A stretch of 64,000 nt of DNA from Kitasatospora papulosa (lineage in GTDB: Bacteria > Actinomycetota > Actinomycetes > Streptomycetales > Streptomycetaceae), in assembly GCF_000717245.1 (NCBI RefSeq), contig NZ_JNYQ01000001.1, positions 1,116,001 through 1,180,000 on the forward strand. Direction: 5' to 3'. Numbering within the stretch: position 1 is the first letter of the stretch; the number at the start of each line of letters is the position of its first letter. The notes beneath the pieces were generated by a model. The model did no database searches and was not told the DNA's origin. It was given only the letters and a program-made list of their open reading frames with translations. Positions 1 through 9,787 of the stretch are shown in pieces. A program made the position numbers and the translations under genes.

Positions 1-21
1 GTCCGCTTAGTGATCTGCGGC

Positions 22-2292
<2,271 letters not shown>

Positions 2293-2505
2293 GGTGCTCC
2301 CCTTCGAGCGCTTGCGGGGGGCGCGCTCACGTCCTCGCGCGCCCTGTCACGTCTTCTACGCCTTCACTGCCTTCGATCCTGTCATGCACGCGTGCCGGGT
2401 CACCCCGAGGGGGAAAGGGGTGGCCGTTCGGGAGGGTGTGCGTGGTGGAGGGGCCCGGGTGGCGGCCGGTCCGGAATGTCAGTGGTCCGTGGCAGGATCG
2501 GGGGC

Positions 2506-5217
2506 GTGGCTGAGACGGCATCGAAGAAGACGGCAGACAACCGACCGCGCCTGCTCCTGATGGACGGGCACTCCCTGGCTTACCGGGCGTTCTTCGCCCT
2601 GCCCGCGGAGAATTTCACGACGGCGACGGGGCAGCCGACGAATGCCGTGTACGGCTTCATGTCGATGCTGGCGAACACGCTGCGCGACGAGGCGCCCACG
2701 CATTTCGCCGTCGCGTTCGACGTGTCCCGCAAGACGTGGCGTGCGCAGGAGTTCCCCGAGTACAAGGCGAACCGTTCGAAGACCCCCGACGAGTTCAAGG
2801 GCCAGGTCGAGCTCATCGGTGAGCTGCTGGACGCGATGCGCGCCGACCGGTTCGCGGTGGACGGTTTCGAGGCGGACGACGTCATCGCGACGCTGGCCAC
2901 GCAGGCCGAGGCGGCCGGCTTCGAGGTGCTGATCGTCACAGGTGACCGGGACTCGTTCCAGCTGATCACGGACAACGTCACGGTGCTCTACCCGACGAAG
3001 GGCGTCTCGGAGCTGACGCGCTTCACCCCGGAGAAGGTCCAGGAGAAGTACGGGCTCACGCCGAGCCAGTATCCGGACTTCGCGGCGCTGCGCGGCGACC
3101 CGTCGGACAACCTTCCCGGTATCCCCGGCGTGGGCGAGAAGACGGCGGCGAAGTGGATCAACCAGTTCGGGTCGTTCGCGGAGCTGGTCGAGCGCGCCGA
3201 CGAGGTGAAGGGCAAGGCCGGCCAGAATTTCCGGGACCACCTGGACGCGGTGAAGATGAACCGCGTGCTGACCGAGATGGTCCGTGACGTGGAGCTGCCG
3301 AAGGTTCCGGCGGAGCTGGAGCGCGCCCCGTACGACCGCACGGCGGTCACGGGCGTGCTGGACGTCCTGGAGATCCGTAACCCGAGCCTGCGTGAGCGGC
3401 TGCTCGCGGTCGACCCGGGTGCGGAGGAGGCCGGTCCGCCGGAGCCGGCGGCCGGGATCGAGCTGGACGGCGTGGTGCTGGGGTCCGGGGAGGTCGCCCC
3501 GTGGCTGGAGGCCCGTGCCGGGCAGCCGCTCGGTGTGATGACCGTCGACACGTGGTCCCTGGGCTGCGGCACGGTCACGGAGATCGCGCTCGCCGCCGCC
3601 GACGGGGCCGCCGCCTGGCTGGATCCGGCGGAGCTCGCGGAGGCCGACGAGCAGGCCCTCGCCGCGTGGCTCGCGGACCCGGGGCAGCCCAAGGTTCTGC
3701 ACAACGCCAAGAACGCCCTGCGGGTCCTTCCCGAGCAGGGCTGGCGGCTCGAGGGCATCTCCATGGACACGGCGCTCGCCGCCTATCTGGTCAAGCCGGG
3801 CCGCCGCTCCTTCGCCCTGGACGCGCTGGCCGTGGAGTACCTCGGACGGGAGCTGGCCCCGGCTCCCGCGTCCGACGGGCAGCTGGCCTTCGGCGCGGAC
3901 GACCGTGCGGAGGCCGACGCCCTCATGGCGCAGGCCCGCGCGGTGCTGGACCTCGGGGACGCGTTCACGACGCGTCTGAAGGAGGCCGGCGCCACCGAGC
4001 TGCTGTACGACATGGAGCTGCCGACGTCGATCATGCTGGCCCGCCTGGAGCGGCACGGCATCGCCGCCGACCGGGCCCATCTGGAGTCCATGGAGCAGCA
4101 GTTCGCCGGTGCGGTGCAGCAGGCGGTGCAGGAGGCGCACGCCGCGGTGGGCCGTGAGTTCAACCTCGGCTCGCCCAAGCAGCTCCAGGAGGTCCTCTTC
4201 GGCGAGCTGGCCCTGCCGAAGACCAAGAAGACCAAGACGGGTTACACGACGGACGCGGACGCGCTGGCCTGGCTGGCCGCGCAGACCGAGCACGAGCTGC
4301 CGGTCATCATGCTGCGCCACCGCGAGCAGGCGAAGCTGCGGGTCACCGTCGAGGGCCTGATCAAGACGATCGCCGCGGACGGCCGGATCCACACCACCTT
4401 CAACCAGACGGTCGCGGCGACGGGCCGGCTCTCCTCCACCGACCCCAACCTGCAGAACATCCCCGTCCGCACGGACGAGGGGCGGGCGATCCGCCGTGGG
4501 TTCGTCGTCGGCGAGGGCTTCGAGACGCTGATGACGGCCGACTACAGCCAGATCGAGCTGCGGGTGATGGCGCACCTCTCCGAGGACGCCGGTCTGATCG
4601 AGGCGTTCACCTCCGGGGAGGACCTGCACACGACGGTCGCCTCGCAGGTCTTCGGCGTCGAGAAGTCGGCCGTCGACGCGGAGATGCGCCGCAAGATCAA
4701 GGCGATGTCGTACGGCCTGGCCTACGGGCTCTCCGCGTTCGGTCTCTCCCAGCAGCTGAACATCGAGGCCGGCGAGGCGCGCGGGCTGATGGACACCTAC
4801 TTCCTGCGGTTCGGCGGGGTGCGCGACTACCTCCACCGGGTCGTGGAGGAAGCCAGGTCCACCGGGTACACCGAGACGATCCTCGGCCGGCGCCGCTATC
4901 TTCCGGACCTCAACAGCGACAACCGTCAGCGGCGCGAGGCCGCCGAGCGGATGGCGCTCAACGCCCCGATCCAGGGGACGGCCGCCGACATCGTGAAGGT
5001 CGCGATGCTCAAGGTGGACCGTGCGCTGACGGAGGCGGAGCTGACATCACGGATGCTGCTCCAGGTCCACGACGAAATCGTCCTGGAGATCGCGAAGGGC
5101 GAGCGGGAGCAGGTCGAGGAGATCCTGCGCCGCGAGATGTCCACGGCGGTCGAGCTCCGCGCGCCGCTGGACGTGTCGGTGGGAGTGGGCAGGGACTGGG
5201 AGACCGCCGCGCACTAG
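2506..5217 (+). CDS. polA: DNA polymerase I
   Basis: A 903-residue family A DNA polymerase for gap filling in replication and excision repair. The N-terminal 5'-3' exonuclease domain (LLLMDGHSLAYRAFF, then the GIPGVGEKTAAKW helix-hairpin-helix) is followed by a degenerate 3'-5' exonuclease domain and a complete polymerase domain: motif A DYSQIELRVMAH near residue 679, motif B RRKIKAMSYGLAYG near 727, motif C LQVHDEIV near 855. The exonuclease motifs are broken: DTW replaces the catalytic DxE near residue 348, and HNAKNAL lacks the second-motif Asp, so proofreading is probably absent, as in other actinobacterial PolA. I chose the GTG start because it gives the family N-terminus MAETASKK; an in-frame ATG at 2476 is the alternative. 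Confidence 0.96.
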   Translation: MAETASKKTADNRPRLLLMDGHSLAYRAFFALPAENFTTATGQPTNAVYGFMSMLANTLRDEAPTHFAVAFDVSRKTWRAQEFPEYKANRSKTPDEFKGQVELIGELLDAMRADRFAVDGFEADDVIATLATQAEAAGFEVLIVTGDRDSFQLITDNVTVLYPTKGVSELTRFTPEKVQEKYGLTPSQYPDFAALRGDPSDNLPGIPGVGEKTAAKWINQFGSFAELVERADEVKGKAGQNFRDHLDAVKMNRVLTEMVRDVELPKVPAELERAPYDRTAVTGVLDVLEIRNPSLRERLLAVDPGAEEAGPPEPAAGIELDGVVLGSGEVAPWLEARAGQPLGVMTVDTWSLGCGTVTEIALAAADGAAAWLDPAELAEADEQALAAWLADPGQPKVLHNAKNALRVLPEQGWRLEGISMDTALAAYLVKPGRRSFALDALAVEYLGRELAPAPASDGQLAFGADDRAEADALMAQARAVLDLGDAFTTRLKEAGATELLYDMELPTSIMLARLERHGIAADRAHLESMEQQFAGAVQQAVQEAHAAVGREFNLGSPKQLQEVLFGELALPKTKKTKTGYTTDADALAWLAAQTEHELPVIMLRHREQAKLRVTVEGLIKTIAADGRIHTTFNQTVAATGRLSSTDPNLQNIPVRTDEGRAIRRGFVVGEGFETLMTADYSQIELRVMAHLSEDAGLIEAFTSGEDLHTTVASQVFGVEKSAVDAEMRRKIKAMSYGLAYGLSAFGLSQQLNIEAGEARGLMDTYFLRFGGVRDYLHRVVEEARSTGYTETILGRRRYLPDLNSDNRQRREAAERMALNAPIQGTAADIVKVAMLKVDRALTEAELTSRMLLQVHDEIVLEIAKGEREQVEEILRREMSTAVELRAPLDVSVGVGRDWETAAH

Positions 5218-5252
5218 CTCCCGGCGGGGGAGGGCCCGGCACCGCGACGGTC

Positions 5253-6131
5253 TCAGCCGGCGTGGCGGCCCGCCGGGCGGGCCGCCGCGGTGTCCGCGCG
5301 CGGGCCGTCCGGCGGCGGGGGCCCGGACGGCCCGCGCCGCAGCAGCCGCATCCACGCCCCGTACAGCACCAGCCCGGCCGCCAGGCCCGCGCCGGCGCCG
5401 AAGCAGGCCGTCGGGATGATGTCGAGCGGTGTGTCGATGTGTCCGAACCAGGCATACCAGCGGGCGCACCGGTGGACGATCCCCAGGAGGACGCACAGCG
5501 CGAGGAGCGCCCCGGCCCACCCGCGTTCGCCCCGGGTCAGCACCGGCACGGACTCCAATACGGGGACGGGTCCGATGCGCCGCAGACCCGTGTACGCGAA
5601 CCAGGCCAGGACCGTCAGGGCCACGGCCGAACTGCCGTACTGCACGACCTGGAACACCGGGTGGCCGCCGACGCTCCCGTTCAGGGCGGGGACCAGGTCG
5701 GTGCCCCACCGGTCGTGGTGCGTGAAGGCGTCCCACACGACGTGGGTTCCCGAGCCGATCACCGCGGACAGGGCGAACCAGGCGCCCTCGGCGAGGGCCG
5801 GACGGCCGGGCCGGCGGGGCGTGCCCCGCAGGAAGGTGTGCACGCGTCCCCGCGCCGCCCGGGGCAGCAGCGCGACGAGCGGTTCGCGCAGCATCAGCCA
5901 CAGTGCCACCAGGGCGCCTGTGACGAGGACGTCCACGGTGAACACTCCCCACACGGAATGTGTCACCTCGCCGAATTCCATGGCTCCGGGGACGGCCGTG
6001 TCCGCGTAGTACGTCAGGTCGGGCGCGAACGATCCGGCGACGAGCGCGGAGGCGACGAGGGGTCCACGGCCCCGTCCGGACCTGCGGATCCCCGGGAGCA
6101 CGGCTGCGGCGTGGCTGAGCGTGAACGGCAT
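5253..6131 (-). CDS. DUF4184 family membrane protein
   Basis: A 292-residue integral membrane protein beginning MPFTLSHAAAVLPG, the hallmark N-terminus of DUF4184 proteins. It has about six hydrophobic segments, conserved histidines in the TLSHAA and TGHVVWDAFTHHDRWG-like regions (here GSGTHVVWDAFTHHD), and a Pro/Arg-rich cytoplasmic tail. Members resemble membrane-bound metal-dependent hydrolases of the YdjM type, but no activity has been shown. It is convergent with polA, 35 bases from its stop. The much longer open frame upstream on this strand is antisense to the transglycosylase gene and is not coding. Confidence 0.85.
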   Translation of the reverse strand: MPFTLSHAAAVLPGIRRSGRGRGPLVASALVAGSFAPDLTYYADTAVPGAMEFGEVTHSVWGVFTVDVLVTGALVALWLMLREPLVALLPRAARGRVHTFLRGTPRRPGRPALAEGAWFALSAVIGSGTHVVWDAFTHHDRWGTDLVPALNGSVGGHPVFQVVQYGSSAVALTVLAWFAYTGLRRIGPVPVLESVPVLTRGERGWAGALLALCVLLGIVHRCARWYAWFGHIDTPLDIIPTACFGAGAGLAAGLVLYGAWMRLLRRGPSGPPPPDGPRADTAAARPAGRHAG

Positions 6132-6266
6132 GACGGCAAGTATGCGTGAGCCCGGGTCACCTCCTCGGGGCACACCGGTGACTTGACGGCAGGGAAGCTG
6201 AGAAACCGGTAAGAAGCGGTCACGGACCAGTGTTCGGGCGGCGGGAGTTGCCGTAGGGTCGCCTGA

Positions 6267-6309
6267 GTCCTCGCGCTGGGGAGCGCGGGCATCCGTCGAC
6301 GGGGAGGAC
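6267..6309 (+). promoter_or_regulatory. Candidate structured 5' leader masking the transglycosylase RBS
   Basis: The leader contains GTCCTC at 6267-6272, exactly complementary to GAGGAC at 6304-6309, which is part of the GGGGAGGACC ribosome-binding site. Between them lie a perfect hairpin (CGCGCT, GGGG loop, AGCGCG, 6272-6287) and the palindrome CCGTCGACGG. The fold would hide the ribosome-binding site. It does not resemble the ydaO/c-di-AMP element found before rpf-type genes. In GC-rich DNA such pairing can occur by chance. Confidence 0.35.
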
Positions 6310-6317
6310 CGACACGT

Positions 6318-8015
6318 ATGGCAGCGCAATTCGGCCGCAGACTGCGCAGAGGGGCCACCACCACGGCGGTGGCCGCGGCCGCGGTGGCGGCTCTCTCCGC
6401 CTCCCAGGCTCCCGCGGCACCCCAGTCCGACACCGCCGCGGGCGACCAGGCCGCAGCCGGTGCGACGCCGTCCGGCGACAGCGCGGCCACGGGCAACTCG
6501 CCCTACCACACGGACCTTCCGCCCCTGAACACGCCCAACAAGCCGGGTGCGTCGGTGAATCTGCCGGTGACCGGCAGTGCGGAGGCCGGTATACCCGCCT
6601 CGGTCCTGGCCGCGTACAAGAGGGCGGAGCAGGAGCTCGCGGCAACCGACGCCGCGTGCCGTCTGCCGTGGCAGCTGCTCGCCGCGATCGGCAAGGTCGA
6701 GTCGGGACAGGCCCGCGGGGGCAAGGTCGACGCGAACGGCACCACCCTCTCCCCGATCCTCGGTCCGGCCCTCAACGGGCAGGGCTTCGCGCTCATCAAG
6801 GACACCGACGGCGGGGCGTACGACGGCGACTCGACCCACGACCGCGCCGTCGGCCCGATGCAGTTCATCCCGTCCACCTGGGCCACCTGGGGCCAGGACG
6901 GCAACGGCGACGGACGCAAGGACCCCAACAACATCCACGACGCCGCGCTCGCGGCGGGGCGCTACCTCTGTGCCGGGACCCGCGACCTCTCGGTCGCCGC
7001 GGACCTCGACCGGGCGGTGCTGAGCTACAACCACTCGACCGAGTACCTGCGCACGGTGCGCTCCTGGTTCGACTACTACAAGCGCGGCACCCACGAGGTC
7101 CCGGACGGCACCGGAGTGCTCCCGGCGGACACGGGCGGCGGCACCACGTCCCCGTTCCCCACGCCCACGCCGACGACCGGCACCCCTGGCGGCGGTACGT
7201 CCCCGAGCCCCACCCCGAGCCCCTCGAAGCCCGGCGGCGGTAAGTCCCCGAGCCCGGGCACCTCGACTCCTCCCACCACGAAGCCGCCCACGACGAAACC
7301 GCCGACGCCGACGCCCACCCCGTCGGAGACCTTCGGCAGCCTCGAGGACGCGGGCACCGGAACCCTCACCGCCACGGCGGGCGAGGCGTTCGGCGAGCGT
7401 GTGACGGTCCGGGCCAAGAACAAGCTGGGCAAGCCGCTCGCCAGGACCTCGGTCACCTTCGCCGTCGTCGGAGCGACGGACGCCCGCTTCGCCGACGGGA
7501 AGAGCACCGTGACCCTGAGGACCGGAGCCGACGGCACCGTCACCGCACCCGTCCTGACGGCAGGGGAGAAGACGGGTGTCTTCAAGGTGACGGCGGTCGC
7601 CGGGACCACCCAGCCGCGCGCCCTCTCCTGGACCGCGAACGTCACCGCCCGGGTCGCGGACACCATCGCCCTGACCGGTGACAAGGCCCTGACGGCCGCC
7701 CCCGGTGCCGAGTTCACCGACCGTGTCGAGGTCAGGACCACGTACAAGGGTACGGGCGTCGCCAACACCGCGGTCACCGCCACGATGATCACCGACGCCG
7801 GGACGCCCGCCGAGAACGACAAGGGCCCGTACTTCGAGGACGCGGCCGGTGATCCCGTCCGTACGCTGAACCTGACGACCGGCGCCGACGGGGTCCTGGA
7901 ACTCCCCGAGATCTACGCCGACGACACCGAGGGCACCTACACCCTGCGGCTCACCACCGCGAGCGGTGCCACGGTGACCGTCGAGCTGAAGGTCGAGGCC
8001 GCCCCCGCGGCCTGA
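6318..8015 (+). CDS. Secreted lytic transglycosylase with Ig-like domains
   Basis: A 565-residue exported cell-wall enzyme. It has an Arg-rich signal peptide (RRLRRGATTTAVAAAA, cleavage probably after the SQAPAAP region), an SLT/MltB-like transglycosylase domain at about residues 90-255 with the catalytic glutamate in AAIGKVESGQARGG, the family GPMQFIPSTWATWG motif, and an EF-hand-like calcium loop (DGNGDGRKDPNN). A Pro/Thr/Ser/Gly-rich linker of about 65 residues follows, then about 225 residues forming two Big-type immunoglobulin-like repeats (each with a TxRTGADGTV-like or NLTTGADGVL turn). It probably cleaves peptidoglycan glycan strands while anchored through the C-terminal repeats. It has its own promoter region and two strong hairpins behind it. 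Confidence 0.9.
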   Translation: MAAQFGRRLRRGATTTAVAAAAVAALSASQAPAAPQSDTAAGDQAAAGATPSGDSAATGNSPYHTDLPPLNTPNKPGASVNLPVTGSAEAGIPASVLAAYKRAEQELAATDAACRLPWQLLAAIGKVESGQARGGKVDANGTTLSPILGPALNGQGFALIKDTDGGAYDGDSTHDRAVGPMQFIPSTWATWGQDGNGDGRKDPNNIHDAALAAGRYLCAGTRDLSVAADLDRAVLSYNHSTEYLRTVRSWFDYYKRGTHEVPDGTGVLPADTGGGTTSPFPTPTPTTGTPGGGTSPSPTPSPSKPGGGKSPSPGTSTPPTTKPPTTKPPTPTPTPSETFGSLEDAGTGTLTATAGEAFGERVTVRAKNKLGKPLARTSVTFAVVGATDARFADGKSTVTLRTGADGTVTAPVLTAGEKTGVFKVTAVAGTTQPRALSWTANVTARVADTIALTGDKALTAAPGAEFTDRVEVRTTYKGTGVANTAVTATMITDAGTPAENDKGPYFEDAAGDPVRTLNLTTGADGVLELPEIYADDTEGTYTLRLTTASGATVTVELKVEAAPAA

Positions 8016-8022
8016 CCGCGAG

Positions 8023-8085
8023 GGGCCGGCCGTTACGCCCGGCCGGCCCGCCGGGCGCGCGAACCTCTGGACGTGCGCCCGGCGG
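8023..8085. terminator. Two adjoining hairpins after the transglycosylase gene
   Basis: The first stem pairs GGGCCGGCCG (8023-8032) with CGGCCGGCCC (8040-8049). The second pairs an 11-base arm at 8048-8058 with 8075-8085. There is no U-tract, as usual in Streptomyces. They sit between convergent genes, so they can act in both directions. Confidence 0.7.
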
Positions 8086-8184
8086 ACGCGCTCGGAGTGC
8101 CCTGCCCTGCCGCCCCGGGCTTCCAGGGCGGGGCCGCGGGTGGCACGTCGGGATCGGCCGTACGTCGCTCCGCCCGCCGCCGGT

Positions 8185-8835
8185 TCAGGTGCGAGGGGCC
8201 TCGCCGCGGCCGGGTGTGAGGAGGTAGGCGGTCGCCATGTCGCCGAGCTCCTGCGCGTACCGGCGTCGGGCCGCCTCGTCCGCGGCGGGGTCGGGCCGCA
8301 CCGAGTTGTGGAAGCAGGCGCCGAGGATCGCGCGGGCCGCGGTGTCCAGCGCCGCCGCCGGGTCGGAGCGCCGGATCATGTGTGCGTAGGGGGCCGCCGC
8401 TTCCAGCAGCAGGCGGTGGAGCTCGGTGATGGTGCGGGCCCCGCGGTCCAGGGCGTCGGTCGCGCGCGCCCGCAGCAGCTCGGGGAACAGGTTGCTGCTG
8501 TCGGCGAACGACTGCAGCAGCGCGTGCGCGTAGGCGTCCATGACGCCGGGGAGTGACGCGTCCGCCGAGCGGAGTCGCTCGGCCACGTACTCCTCGCGTC
8601 GTTCCAGCATCCGCTCCGTCAGGGCGGTGATCAGCTGCTCCTTGCCGTCGAAGCGCCGGTAGATCGACCCGACGGCCACACCGGCGCGCTCCGCGACGCC
8701 CGCGATCGTCATCTCCTCCAGGCCGTCCGAGGCGGCGATCTCCTCCGCCGCCCGCAGGATGCGAGCCAGCGTCACGGCGCTCCGGGCCTGCCGGGGCTCC
8801 CGGTAGGGCACGGGACGCTTCGGCTCATCGGTCAT
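8185..8835 (-). CDS. TetR/AcrR family transcriptional regulator
   Basis: A 216-residue TetR-type repressor. The N-terminal helix-turn-helix spans about residues 20-65 (ILRAAEEIAASDGLEEMTIAGVAERAGVAVGSIYRRFDGKEQL). The ligand-binding C-terminal half is unrelated to a named group that I recognise. I chose the ATG giving MTDEPKRP; a longer reading to 8880 would run into the divergent promoter. It is transcribed away from the gene at 8961, and a 22-bp near-perfect palindrome lies between them, so it most likely represses that gene in response to a small molecule. Confidence 0.9.
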   Translation of the reverse strand: MTDEPKRPVPYREPRQARSAVTLARILRAAEEIAASDGLEEMTIAGVAERAGVAVGSIYRRFDGKEQLITALTERMLERREEYVAERLRSADASLPGVMDAYAHALLQSFADSSNLFPELLRARATDALDRGARTITELHRLLLEAAAPYAHMIRRSDPAAALDTAARAILGACFHNSVRPDPAADEAARRRYAQELGDMATAYLLTPGRGEAPRT

Positions 8836-8873
8836 GGCCCGCATCGTATCGGCGGTGATCGGGGCGGATTTCC

Positions 8874-8904
8874 TTGACATCCGGCGGACTCCTGCGGCTA
8901 ACTG
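8874..8904 (+). promoter_or_regulatory. Promoter of the TetR-linked gene
   Basis: A perfect -35 hexamer TTGACA at 8874-8879 is followed after 18-19 bases by TAACTG or CTAACT (8898-8904). The -10 match is modest. The operator palindrome begins four bases downstream, over the expected transcription start. Confidence 0.5.
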
Positions 8905-8907
8905 GAT

Positions 8908-8929
8908 GCGAACGTGAATTCACATTCGC
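8908..8929. promoter_or_regulatory. TetR operator candidate (22-bp palindrome)
   Basis: A 22-bp near-perfect palindrome with the core GTGAATTCAC flanked by GCGAA on the left and TTCGC on the right; only one symmetric pair is mismatched. It overlaps the probable transcription start of the gene at 8961 and lies about 75 bases from the TetR start, the classical position for an operator controlling a divergent pair. Confidence 0.72.
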
Positions 8930-8960
8930 GTCTGACTTTCACATCTGGAGGTTCTCGGGA

Positions 8961-9666
8961 ATGACCGGTGACCTGAATCCCTCACCCGTGGCCGTCACAC
9001 TCACCTCGGGGCCCGCCGGCCCGGGGAGCATCGACGACTTCGAGCTGTTCTACGCCCGCCGCGCCCTGCACCGCTTCAGGGCGCGGCTCGGACGCCAGGG
9101 CCTGCTCGACCTGCTGGCCGCGGACATCGAGGAGGGCAACGCCCTCCTGCGGGAGAGCGCCCGCGCCTCCGACGGCACCTTCCAGGGGGGGCACGACGGT
9201 CCTGACGGCACGGGGCCTCTCGTCGGCCGAGTTCCTGGGCTGGACGGACAAGGCCTTCGCAGCCGACGAGAACGCACTGCTCGACGCGCACCCCGAGCAC
9301 TACGTGATGGCCCCCGAGGCCGACGGATCGTTCCACGTGGTGGAGAACATCGGCCCCCACGTCTGTTCCTTCTTCATGGGGGGCTGGGGAACGGACGCGA
9401 TGGCGTGGGCGGCCGACGCGGAGGAACTGCTCCCGGAGCCGGAGTTCCCGCACAAGATGTCCTCGAACCTCTTTCTCGCCGACGGCACGGTCGTCGGACG
9501 GGCGCTGACCCAGTTCGGTGACACCGCCGAAGGCTTCACCGCGAGCCTGACGGTCCATGTGCCGGCCGCGTGCCCGCAGGACGTCCTGGAGCACCACCTG
9601 CGGCACTACGCCGTCGAGTTCAGGAACTGGATCCTCGCCGCGGCGACGAGCGTCCGGGCCCGTTGA
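8961..9666 (+). pseudogene. TetR-linked hypothetical gene broken by a frameshift
   Basis: Two reading frames encode one continuous protein of about 235 residues. The first starts at an ATG (MTGDLNPS) with GGAGG nine bases upstream and reads to FQGG; the second resumes GTTVLTARGLSSAEFLGW and runs to the stop at 9666. The switch falls at a run of seven Gs (9185-9191); six Gs would restore the frame. I do not recognise a named family. The protein has no membrane segment, and its middle contains a HVVENIGPHVCSFF stretch with a conserved-looking Cys. It is the probable target of the divergent TetR. The frameshift could be a sequencing error, a real null mutation, or slippage at the G run. Confidence 0.75.
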
Positions 9667-9683
9667 GCCCGACGCCGGGCACC

Positions 9684-9713
9684 GGCCGGATCCTCGGACG
9701 CGGGGATCCGGCC
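9684..9713. terminator. Hairpin between convergent genes
   Basis: A perfect 10-bp stem pairs GGCCGGATCC (9684-9693) with GGATCCGGCC (9704-9713) around a 10-base loop. It lies between the frameshifted gene and hrpB, which converge here, so it probably ends both transcripts. Confidence 0.7.
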
Positions 9714-9787
9714 GCCCCGGCTCCGGAGACACGGCGTTCCCGCACGATCGGGCGGGGACGCCCCCGGGACGCGGCGCGGCGCGCCCC

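Noticed and set aside
2479..4836. 785-codon minus-strand frame opposite polA
   Set aside because: Antisense frame rich in Arg/Gly/Leu/Val with no domain; the sense strand encodes a complete polymerase.
6132..6317. Possible ydaO/c-di-AMP riboswitch before the transglycosylase gene
   Set aside because: None of the conserved ydaO sequence blocks is present and the leader is too short.
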